Source of the DNA: an uncultured Faecalibaculum sp.
GTDB lineage: Bacteria > Bacillota_I > Bacilli_A > Erysipelotrichales > Erysipelotrichaceae
Assembly: GCF_910588395.1 (NCBI RefSeq)
Contig: NZ_CAJUPA010000062.1
Coordinates: forward strand, 1-8,569
Length of the DNA: 8,569 nucleotides
Direction of reading: 5' to 3'
Below are positions 1 through 6,826 of the stretch, in pieces. Below the pieces are notes generated by a model. The model was not told where the DNA came from and searched no databases. It saw only the letters and a program-made list of their open reading frames with translations. Position numbers and translations under genes: made by a program. Position 1 is the first letter of the stretch. Every line of letters starts with the position of its first letter.

Positions 1-12
1 CCTAAGGTATCT

Positions 13-43
13 TTGGATGGGGTTAGTCTTCCTCCCTATCCAA
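13..43 (+). terminator. Hairpin, possible weak terminator for a gene entering from the left
   Basis: Ten bases at 13-22 (TTGGATGGGG) pair with 34-43 (CCCTATCCAA), with one G-U wobble and an 11-nt loop. The plus strand then reads TTTT at 44-47. This fits a weak intrinsic terminator for a plus-strand gene ending left of the window. On the minus strand the hairpin is not followed by a T-run, so it is a poor terminator for the fructanase gene. No gene was recognised next to it. Confidence 0.3.
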
Positions 44-170
44 TTTTGGAGTGCCTCTTTTTGTGGTATTGACGGATGAAGAATCAAAGTGGGCAGTCCA
101 GTGAGCTGTCAGCCCTTCCGTGGCTGCAGCTCCTGGTCTGCCAGAGTCCGGACACAGGCAAGGGAGAGGC

Positions 171-191
171 AGTCTGTACCGGACACAGACT
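171..191. other. Short perfect hairpin downstream of the fructanase stop codon
   Basis: AGTCTGT at 171-177 is a perfect inverted repeat of ACAGACT at 185-191, with a 7-nt loop. It lies 25 bases beyond the fructanase stop codon. No T-tract follows on either strand, so it is not a standard rho-independent terminator; it might stabilise the 3' end of the mRNA. The ten bases CCGGACACAG at 179-188 also occur at 148-157. The rest of 1-215 shows no supportable coding sequence. Confidence 0.3.
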
Positions 192-215
192 CATTACACA
201 AATCTGTCAGTGATT

Positions 216-3200
216 TCAGCGGTTTTTCCGGCGTTTCGCACTCCGGATGCCCAGCATGGCTGCAAGGCTTGCACCGGCTGCGGTGAAGAATGCGGCAGCA
301 CCTGTCACAGCAGCTGTGGGTGTCTTGCCCGGTGTCTTTGTGCCTGCAGAAGTTCCGGGGTTGGCAGCAGCTTTGACCAGAGCCTTTTTCGCGGCTTCCA
401 GCGCCTTGGCAGCTGCATCCACTTTGGCCTGATCGGCTTTCTCGTCGGCAGCAACGGCTTTGGCATCCTTCAGGGCTGCTTCAAAGGCTTTCCAGCTGTC
501 AGCGGTATAACCGGCTTTGTTCAGTTTTTCCGCCTCGGCAATGGCTTTGTTCAAGGCATCTTTGTTTACGGCTGTGGCAGCTGCAGCGGGTTTCAGGTTT
601 TTCACGGCTTCATTCAGCGCTTTCACAGCTGCATCCACCGCTGTCTGATCCGCCTTGTCATCGGCTGCAGCTTCTTTGGCAGCTGCCAGGGCCGTTTCCA
701 GTGCCTTCCAGCTGTCGGTTGTGTACTCTGCCTTGTTCAGCTTTCCGGCTTCGGCAATGACTTTGTTCAGTTCCGTTTTATCCGTCTGTGTCGGTGTTTC
801 CATCTGACGCAGACCGGCTTTGGCGGTTTCCAGATCTGCCAGGGCTTTGTCTACCGCCGTCTGATCAGCCTTATCATCTGCAGCAACTGCCTGCGCAGAT
901 TTCAGAGCTGCGGCAAATGCATCCCAGCTTTCCTGTGTATAAGGAGCAGGATCCACTTTGGAGGCATCTTCGATGGCTTTGTTCAGAGCGGTCTTGTCTG
1001 CTTCCTTCGGTGTTTCTTCCTTCGGTTTCAGCGCCTTGACCGCTGCATTCAGATCAGCCAGGGCCTTATTCACTGCTGCCTGATCCGCATCCGGGTTTTC
1101 CAGCACGGCAATGGCAGCCTGCACGGCTTTGTCAAGTGCAGCCACAGACTCCTCGGTGTATCCGGTCTTGTCCATGTGATCGGCTTTGGCAGTTTCTTCC
1201 TTCAGGGCTTCCTTGTCAACGACAGCAGGCTGTTCAGGGGTTGTCACAATGAAGTTTTTGAAGGATGCCTTGCCATCCCACAGACCAAGACCTACATGAG
1301 CGGTATCGAAGTGAGAATCCACGTTGTCATAGGTGTGGGTCAGAACTTCTGTTCCATCCACAGATACTTTGACGGTCTTTCCTTCCTTGGCAATGGTGAT
1401 GTGGTGGTAGTCATCATCGTTCAGCGGGGCATCCAGCTGGACAGAGTCCTCATCCACTCCATCTTTTGCAAACCGGAACAGGCGCAGACTGGCATTGTCT
1501 CTCAGCTGTACAGAATAAGCGCCATTATCAAAGGGGCTGCTGTTGGAGCCAAAGAAAATGTTGACCAGACCCCTGGCATATTTCACATCAGTATCAACCG
1601 TGTAGTCGCCGTCATAGGTTTCTTTGGACAGCCAGTAGGCATTCTGGCCATGGTTGTCGTTGATCAGCTCATCATTCTCAATGACCCAGTCGCCATTGGT
1701 GATGGTATCTTCAATGTTCGTGTTGAAGTTATCCACCTTGACTGCAACCTGGAAGCTGATGGATTTGTCAGGATCGGACTTCATTGTGGCGGTAACGGTG
1801 GCTTCACCCGCCTTGATGCCTGTGATCTGCCCCTTGTCGCTGACAGTGACTATATCCTCGTTGTCGGAACTCCAGAGGATATCCTGGGGTGCAGTCACCG
1901 GCATCACATAGACATTCAGTTTCTTTGACTTCCCTGTATATAAAGTCTGGTTCAGGGTATCGGTAGACTGAATGGATGTTTCGGCGTCCGCCTTGTCGGT
2001 CCAGGTGGATGCCAGGTTGTAAATCTGGATGTCTGCCTGGCAGGGAGCACCTTCCACAACCACAGATGCTCCCTGGGATGTGGGCAGCGGGAAGATCTGG
2101 TTGGCACCTGCAACGGTGTAGTTGTTCGTGAAGACTTCCACACTGGAGGCATCCACAAAGACATGCAGATCAATGGAACCATCCGCATTCCGGGTCGCTT
2201 TGGTGGTCTGTTTCAGATCGCCCAGTGTCTGAGAGTTGGTTTCAGAGAACTTGCCGGAAATCTGAATGCCGGACTTGGAGCGGTCCAGGGTAATGGCATC
2301 CTTTTCCAGGTCATACACCACAAGAGTTTCCTCACCGTTGGAACCGGTGCGTACCTTGAAGCCCACTTTCTTTGTACCTTCCGCCGGCATAAACCGGGAA
2401 ACGATTTCATAGCTCGTGCCCTGGAAATCCTTCAGCAGGTCGTTGTCCGGGCCCACTGTGGCGGCATAGGTGGTTCCTTCATCGCGAAGACCTGCATAGG
2501 CATCAATGGGGGTCTGAGTCAGACGGTAGACACCGTTGGCGTCTTTGATCAGACCGATCTTCAGATGCAGGTTGAATGTTCCGTTGTATTTCTGGTTGAC
2601 TGTGGAGGCTACCTGGTTGCAGTAGTCATCCCATGTATTCATCCAGTTCAGCTCCACGATTTCCGGAATGGTCGGATTTTCTTCGGTCCCGAAGCTGGAA
2701 ACGTAATAAGTCATCGCCGCGTAGGAATCCCGGCCGAAGTTCATGACGCCGTCTTTGTCCTTGTAGTAGTCATCCGGCACGAAAGTCCATTTGCCGTTGA
2801 CTTCCTTCAGATCGCCGACTTTGTAGTAGCGGCCGCCTCTGGACAGGATCCACTTCACCTGACCGTTCACTTCCTGGGGATACAGGTCCGGGCACTCCGT
2901 GTGCAGATTCGAATAGGTGCTTTCCACTTTCCAGTTGACCATATCCTCACTGGAGTAGATGCGCAGGGGTCCGCCAGCAACCACCATGAACCACTTGTTC
3001 TCCCACTGGAAGACCTTTGGGTCACGGAAGTCCATACTCTGCAGGGGATCATCCGACCAGTCGGCTGCAATCTTGTCCACTTTCTTCCAGGTGTTGCCTT
3101 CATCCTCGCTGATAGCCAGCTTGATGCGCTGTCCGTTGCCGTTGACGGTGATGTAGGCAATCAGGCCGCCTTTATCTGTCGAGAACAGCTTGGACGAGTT

Positions 3201-4616
3201 CGTTTCATCCACGGCAATGCAGCCCGAGAACATCGTGCCATTCATGTCGGGATAGAAGGTGACAGGCTGTTCTTCCCAGTGCACCAGATCCGTGCTCGTG
3301 GCGTGCATCCAGTGCATGGGTCCCCACTTGTCGTCATCATAAAACTGATAGAACATGTGGTATTTGCCGTTATATTTCACGAGACCGTTGGGGTCGTTGG
3401 CCCAGCCTTCCTTGACGGAGTAGTGGTACTGGCCACGGTAGGGTTCGTTGTAATACTGCGAGTCAGGTCCGAATTTGTGGATATCCAGACGATAGGTCCG
3501 GCTGGCCTGGCCATTGGTCACCGTCATGGTGATCCAGTTGATGCCTTCGGCTACCGGAATGTCGTCGCCTTCCTGATAGGTCCTGCCGTCCATTTCGAAT
3601 GTAACGGAGGAACCATCTGCCTTGTCTGCTGTCAGATAAACTGTCTTCGCATCATTTTTCACATACTGGATCCAGGTGGGAGATTCCGGGAAGAACTGCG
3701 CTTTCTTGTCCACGGTGCCATCATTAGAACCCACTGTCACGTCCGTGACTGCCGGTGTGGTCTTTTCATCCAGGTTTTCAAATTTCGTGTTCTGGAAGGT
3801 CACTTTGGAGTTCCAGTTCAGCAGGCCATAGTATCCTTCGGTCTTGACAGTACCCTGTCCCAGGTCACCGGGCTGCATGGTGTGGTCACCAATGTTGGCC
3901 ACCAGCGTATCGTTTACCCAGTACTGCATATTGCCATCAATGCATACCACCTTCAGATGATAGGTATCCGCCTGTTTCACTTCTTTTTCATCAATGAGCT
4001 GCAGAGCCTGATCTGCCTGCCAGCGCCAGAATTTGGCTTTGTGACTGCCGGCATCCACATTCACGGCATAACCTTCTTTGCCGTCTTCCGTTTCACTGAA
4101 GCGGAACAGCAGACCGGCTGCGCCAGAGTTGGAAGCATAGGTCATGTCGGTTTCGTAAATGAAGTTTTTGCCATTGACACCGGAAATCAGGAAAGTGTCA
4201 CCCTTGTTGGTGGCATCAGAAACCAGTCCTTCATCAGTGGTGGTCCAGGTGCCTCCTTTGATGGTGGATTCTTCCAGGTTGGTATCCCATTTGCTGTCAT
4301 CTGTGATTTCGAGCTTTTCATCCGGTACCGACACAGTCCGATCCAGGAACTGGATATTGGAGAACGCGGCTTTGGCGCGGAAGGTAAGCAGACCGACATA
4401 GCCCCCCTGCCAGGCCGGGATGGTACCCGAGACACTGTGCATGGTTTCACCCACATTGCCGAATTCATAGGTGAATGAACCATCGGACTTTACATCAATG
4501 GCAAGATGAATGGGTTTTTCGGGATCCACATCGCTGGTGTTTCCGCCTCCCAGAATGTCCTGTCCGGCGCCGAATACCCGGAAATAGTCGCTGTTGTTTC
4601 TGCGGCGGGTATCCAT
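216..4616 (-). CDS. GH32 fructan beta-fructosidase (levanase/inulinase-like), C-terminal catalytic and surface-anchor part of a frameshifted gene
   Basis: This frame holds residues 421-1886 of one secreted beta-fructosidase whose first part lies at 4490-5875. Numbered on the repaired protein, it contains: the rest of a concanavalin-like module (to about 513), a second such module (about 520-703), a cadherin-like beta-sandwich (about 708-802), the GH32 five-blade propeller (about 815-1110) with its C-terminal beta-sandwich (to about 1290), a Big_2 domain (about 1305-1380), another concanavalin-like module (about 1383-1547), four FIVAR repeats (about 1553-1836), and a hydrophobic segment ending in RSAKRRKNR. 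The GH32 catalytic residues are visible: nucleophile Asp828 in WANDPNG, transition-state stabiliser Asp952 in FRDPKV, and acid/base Glu994 in ECPDL. The family hydrolyses beta-fructosyl bonds of levan, inulin or sucrose; which substrate, and endo or exo mode, cannot be read here. The ATG at 4616 has no ribosome binding site and no signal peptide, so it is not an independent start. The frame actually continues upstream to the frameshift near 4673. Confidence 0.93.
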   Translation of the reverse strand: MDTRRRNNSDYFRVFGAGQDILGGGNTSDVDPEKPIHLAIDVKSDGSFTYEFGNVGETMHSVSGTIPAWQGGYVGLLTFRAKAAFSNIQFLDRTVSVPDEKLEITDDSKWDTNLEESTIKGGTWTTTDEGLVSDATNKGDTFLISGVNGKNFIYETDMTYASNSGAAGLLFRFSETEDGKEGYAVNVDAGSHKAKFWRWQADQALQLIDEKEVKQADTYHLKVVCIDGNMQYWVNDTLVANIGDHTMQPGDLGQGTVKTEGYYGLLNWNSKVTFQNTKFENLDEKTTPAVTDVTVGSNDGTVDKKAQFFPESPTWIQYVKNDAKTVYLTADKADGSSVTFEMDGRTYQEGDDIPVAEGINWITMTVTNGQASRTYRLDIHKFGPDSQYYNEPYRGQYHYSVKEGWANDPNGLVKYNGKYHMFYQFYDDDKWGPMHWMHATSTDLVHWEEQPVTFYPDMNGTMFSGCIAVDETNSSKLFSTDKGGLIAYITVNGNGQRIKLAISEDEGNTWKKVDKIAADWSDDPLQSMDFRDPKVFQWENKWFMVVAGGPLRIYSSEDMVNWKVESTYSNLHTECPDLYPQEVNGQVKWILSRGGRYYKVGDLKEVNGKWTFVPDDYYKDKDGVMNFGRDSYAAMTYYVSSFGTEENPTIPEIVELNWMNTWDDYCNQVASTVNQKYNGTFNLHLKIGLIKDANGVYRLTQTPIDAYAGLRDEGTTYAATVGPDNDLLKDFQGTSYEIVSRFMPAEGTKKVGFKVRTGSNGEETLVVYDLEKDAITLDRSKSGIQISGKFSETNSQTLGDLKQTTKATRNADGSIDLHVFVDASSVEVFTNNYTVAGANQIFPLPTSQGASVVVEGAPCQADIQIYNLASTWTDKADAETSIQSTDTLNQTLYTGKSKKLNVYVMPVTAPQDILWSSDNEDIVTVSDKGQITGIKAGEATVTATMKSDPDKSISFQVAVKVDNFNTNIEDTITNGDWVIENDELINDNHGQNAYWLSKETYDGDYTVDTDVKYARGLVNIFFGSNSSPFDNGAYSVQLRDNASLRLFRFAKDGVDEDSVQLDAPLNDDDYHHITIAKEGKTVKVSVDGTEVLTHTYDNVDSHFDTAHVGLGLWDGKASFKNFIVTTPEQPAVVDKEALKEETAKADHMDKTGYTEESVAALDKAVQAAIAVLENPDADQAAVNKALADLNAAVKALKPKEETPKEADKTALNKAIEDASKVDPAPYTQESWDAFAAALKSAQAVAADDKADQTAVDKALADLETAKAGLRQMETPTQTDKTELNKVIAEAGKLNKAEYTTDSWKALETALAAAKEAAADDKADQTAVDAAVKALNEAVKNLKPAAAATAVNKDALNKAIAEAEKLNKAGYTADSWKAFEAALKDAKAVAADEKADQAKVDAAAKALEAAKKALVKAAANPGTSAGTKTPGKTPTAAVTGAAAFFTAAGASLAAMLGIRSAKRRKNR
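369..1220 (-). repeat. Four tandem FIVAR repeats in the fructanase C-terminus
   Basis: Four repeats of about 66 residues each follow the pattern DK-x-ALNKAIAEA-x-KL, then YT-x-x-SW-x-A---AL, then DQ-x-AVD-A--AL--A---L. They begin at about residues 1553, 1625, 1698 and 1770 of the repaired protein. FIVAR domains are helical-bundle modules of Gram-positive surface proteins, often acting as stalks or adhesins. Two further copies lie in the N-terminal half at about 4877-5278. The low-complexity Ala/Lys/Asp content and near-repeated DNA make this block prone to recombination and to assembly error. Confidence 0.85.
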
Positions 4617-5875
4617 GTTGGCGGCATACCATTTGGATCCTGGAGTTTTGCGGCTGGCGGCACCGAATACCAGCCTGCGGACATATCCGGTTCCCCATCC
4701 TGTCCTTCCAGCAGTTTGACATCGGCTTCGTAATGGAAGTCATTGGCTGCAGTTTTCTGAGATTCCAGCATGGCAAAGTGATCTCCCAGAGCGTCCAGCA
4801 CCAGGGTACCATCCACAACTTCTGCATTGGCCCCTCCAACATTATTAAAGTTTTCCGGAGCCTGTTCCTGTGCGGTTCTCTTTTCCAGGGCTTCCATGGC
4901 TGTCTGCAGGGCCGCCAAGGCTTCATCCACGGCTGTCTGTTCTGCTTTTTCATCCGCTGCCACACTCTGTGCTGCTGTCAGGGCTTCACTGAACGCAGTC
5001 CATGTCTCGGCAGTATAGTCGTTCTCACGCAGGGCGGCAGCCTGTTTGATGAGTTTGTTCAGTTCCCGTTTGTCGGTTTCGCCTTCTCCGGGTTCCGGCC
5101 GTTTTTCCAATGCAGCCTTCGCTTCTTGCACAGCTGTCAGAGCTGCATCGATTTCTTCCTGGGAAGCAGCAGCCTTTGCCTGGGCAATGGCCGTCTGCAA
5201 TGCTGCCCAGGTTTCAGGAGTATAGTCGTCTTCCTGCAGCTGGGCGCATTCTTCCAGCAGAGCATCCAGAGTCATTCTGTCCGGTTCGGGAATCACGTCC
5301 AGGGTGATGTTGGAGAAGGTGGCTGAGGAGCTGAAAGTCCGCAGTATAAAAGTACCTCCATTATAGCCAGGTCCAAGTGTGGCAGTGCATACTTCAATCG
5401 AGTTGATATAATAATGAACCACGTTGTCCAGTCCGACCGAAAGTGTCATCGTGAAAGATTGCGACAGGTCAATCCCATTGTCTGCCAGCCAGGTTGGAGT
5501 TGACATATGGATATCTCCACCAAACCCGTTTCCCCACATCCGTGCCGGATCATTGGCGTTTTTGCCATGTACATTGGCCCAGTTGTCAGCAAATCCGATA
5601 GCCGCTGACTGCTGCCCTTCTTCAAAATCCAACAGGGTAACTGTAGCATTGAATGTAAAATACTTTGCAGTACCCAGTTCGTCAGCCAGGTTGACATCAT
5701 TGTCACCGCCAACATTTTCCAGGGTCCGATCAGCTGCTGTCCGTGTTTCTACGGTAGATGCAGTTTCCTCTGCCTGCACAACCAGCGGCTGAATCATGCT
5801 GGTCACCGGGGACAATCCCAGGACAGCGGCCAGGGCAGCATTGCCCGAGCGAATCAAAAGCTGTTTTTTGTTCAT
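4490..5875 (-). CDS. Secreted N-terminal part of the same GH32 fructanase (signal peptide, two concanavalin-like modules, two FIVAR repeats)
   Basis: This is the start of the fructanase gene. The ATG at 5875 is chosen because AAAGGGAGAG lies 9 nt upstream and because it opens a typical signal peptide: MNKKQLLIRS, then a hydrophobic stretch, with likely cleavage after VVQA at about residue 35. The frame is open upstream to 6031, but that extension has no ribosome binding site and would bury the signal peptide. Domains: a concanavalin/LamG-like module (about 50-195), two FIVAR repeats (about 200-258 and 268-333; the first is shortened), and the first half of a second concanavalin-like module (from about 337). 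True coding ends at Gly401 (4673-4675). The next 60 residues to the stop at 4490 are out of frame. Adding one base there joins SAG to LVFGAASR and continues without a stop to 216, giving 1886 residues. If the frameshift is real, the cell secretes only a non-catalytic fragment. Confidence 0.9.
   Translation of the reverse strand: MNKKQLLIRSGNAALAAVLGLSPVTSMIQPLVVQAEETASTVETRTAADRTLENVGGDNDVNLADELGTAKYFTFNATVTLLDFEEGQQSAAIGFADNWANVHGKNANDPARMWGNGFGGDIHMSTPTWLADNGIDLSQSFTMTLSVGLDNVVHYYINSIEVCTATLGPGYNGGTFILRTFSSSATFSNITLDVIPEPDRMTLDALLEECAQLQEDDYTPETWAALQTAIAQAKAAASQEEIDAALTAVQEAKAALEKRPEPGEGETDKRELNKLIKQAAALRENDYTAETWTAFSEALTAAQSVAADEKAEQTAVDEALAALQTAMEALEKRTAQEQAPENFNNVGGANAEVVDGTLVLDALGDHFAMLESQKTAANDFHYEADVKLLEGQDGEPDMSAGWYSVPPAAKLQDPNGMPPTWIPAAETTATISGYSAPDRTFWEAETPAMWIPKNPFILPLM
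4670..4676 (-). other. Frameshift site splitting the fructanase gene
   Basis: On the minus strand the upstream frame reads GCA GGC TGG, whereas the homologous downstream frame reads CTG GTA TTC. One missing C (GGCCTG reduced to GGCTG) restores S-A-G-L-V-F-G. That matches the G-A-A-G-L-L-F-R segment in the next concanavalin-like module of the same protein (about residues 585-592), so the correct join is supported internally. There is no homopolymer run and no slippery heptamer. The sequence cannot tell a real mutation from a sequencing or assembly error. Confidence 0.85.
4877..5278 (-). repeat. Two N-terminal FIVAR repeats of the fructanase
   Basis: Residues about 200-258 and 268-333 show the FIVAR pattern: TLDALLEECAQLQEDDYTPE, with TW-AL-TAI-QAK and a shortened middle, then RELNKLIKQAAALRENDYTA with TW-AF-EALTAA-SVAADEKA. 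The first copy lacks most of the central acidic stretch. They link the first and second concanavalin-like modules and are probably spacers. Confidence 0.8.
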
Positions 5876-5884
5876 AATCAAAAA

Positions 5885-5894
5885 CTCTCCCTTT
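5885..5894 (-). promoter_or_regulatory. Ribosome binding site deciding the fructanase start
   Basis: The minus strand reads AAAGGGAGAG, 9 nt before the ATG at 5875. This is a good Gram-positive Shine-Dalgarno match and decides the start in favour of the signal-peptide methionine over the in-frame ATG at 6031. Confidence 0.75.
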
Positions 5895-5917
5895 CTGATT
5901 AATTTCAGTATCGAAAA

Positions 5918-5931
5918 AGAGAGCGCTTTTT
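5918..5931 (-). promoter_or_regulatory. cre-like operator (possible CcpA site) upstream of the fructanase
   Basis: The minus strand reads AAAAAGCGCTCTCT, centred about 50 bases before the start codon. It keeps the AAAGCGCT core of the catabolite-responsive element consensus (TGWAARCGYTWNCA) but not the outer TG and CA. A weak -10-like GATACT lies just downstream at 5907-5912; no good -35 was found. A site here would fit catabolite repression of a fructan-degrading enzyme. The palindromic AGCGCT core is seen; CcpA binding is inferred. Confidence 0.35.
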
Positions 5932-6039
5932 TGTAGTGATAAATGTCATGAGATGAAGCCGTCCCGGAATTTCCCGAGGTAGTACAAGCGACCAGCATTG
6001 AGAAAAAGGCGGTCCCTGTTTGGAAAACCACCCGGTCAG

Positions 6040-6826
6040 TTCAGCTGCTTTGAATCTTGCGCCTGCTGTGTCAGATGCCGGGTCAGTTTTCGGATTCTGG
6101 CTGCAAGTGTTCTGGTCAGGAAGACAATGCGTTCTTCGCTGATGGCGGTCAGTGCAGCTGTATTTCTCATCATTTCACCATATTCATCCGGAAGTCCTGT
6201 CAGCCGGGACTAATCAATCGTCTGCAGGGTGCGGATCAGACGCGGATAGGTCTCAAAGTCTTTTGATGTATTGGAAAACAGTTTGCCAGTCACGTTTTCA
6301 TACGGCAGACGGTCAGTCGGAACTCCGCAGAACATAGACTGTCCGGTGTCAAAGACCGGTACTGTTCTGCCCCATTCCAGAGTTTCCACTTTTCGAATGA
6401 CCCCAAAATTTCTCAGATGCCGGTCGGTATTCATGAGCAGATAATCCGTGATGAACGTCTCTTCCATATGCTGTCTGGCATTTTCAATACCATGGTCTTC
6501 CAGAATACGGATGTAGTGCTCGTACTCACTGACATCATTAGCTTTCTGTTCAGAAGCCACGATCTGATCAGCCGTAATGATTTCTTCGTTGTCGGCAACA
6601 AAACCCGGGCAGACTGAGATAAGGGATGTTCTGCGCTTTACAACTGCATAGGGACAATAATCAAATCCCAGCAGCTCACACAGTCTCGAAGCCAGCCACT
6701 CATTGACCGGTTCCTGTCCGTAGCTTGTATAGTTGCCTTTCACGAGATACCTCTGTTCTCCCTGGCAGATCCAGGTTTTTGGCACCCTTCCATCCGTGGT
6801 GTTGTTGGGCGAATGAAGACTGAGGC
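6040..6826 (-). pseudogene. HipA-like kinase-fold protein, truncated at both ends
   Basis: The frame resembles HipA C-terminal-domain proteins of Firmicutes (excisionase/HipA type, function mostly unknown). Visible parts: the SPNNTTDG entry segment, the ATP-site-like lysine in YLVKGNY, the EPVNEWLASRL helix, the catalytic-loop-like LLMNTDRHLRNFG (candidate catalytic Asp and metal-binding Asn), and PVFDTGQSMF with the second metal-binding-like Asp. Homology begins abruptly at about 6826 (LSLHSPNN), where an intron reverse-transcriptase fragment in another frame abuts; the usual long N-terminal part is missing. A TAG at 6210-6212 stops the frame after LQTID. Reading through, the same frame continues SRLTGLPDEYGEMMRNTAAL and then SEERIVFLTRTLAARIRKL, which fits the family's C-terminal helices. 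The left edge is approximate; the read-through frame stays open to a TGA at 5905-5907. An open frame also extends right to an ATG at 6908, but its first 28 or so residues are out-of-frame intron sequence. Confidence 0.75.

Noticed and set aside
1..80. Possible IS3-type transposase C-terminal remnant on the minus strand (FFIRQYHKKRHSKIG, stop, GGRLTPSK)
   Set aside because: About 25 residues with an internal stop resemble the family's ending only loosely and overlap a hairpin; too short to support without a search.
369..1220. Regular repeats that might suggest a CRISPR array or tandem-repeat locus
   Set aside because: The period is about 200 bases, the copies are diverged and in frame, and they encode FIVAR domains.
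120..4478. Very long plus-strand open frames of 602 and 771 codons (120-1928 and 2163-4478) opposite the fructanase
   Set aside because: They are antisense shadows produced by the codon bias of the fructanase. Their translations look like no family, are rich in Cys/Phe/Gly runs mirroring the Ala/Lys/Glu repeats, and have no ribosome binding sites.
4490..4616. The ATG at 4616 as a true second gene start overlapping the first
   Set aside because: It lies inside a concanavalin-like module whose first half is in the upstream frame; there is no Shine-Dalgarno sequence and no signal peptide for an extracellular enzyme.
4665..4680. Programmed ribosomal frameshifting in the fructanase
   Set aside because: GCAGGCTGG contains no slippery heptamer or homopolymer, and I saw no convincing stimulatory structure. 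A deletion or sequencing error is simpler.
6040..6826. An active HipA-type toxin or persistence module
   Set aside because: No HipB-like antitoxin gene is present, the N-terminus is missing and an in-frame stop is present; this is a pseudogene of a poorly characterised HipA-like family.
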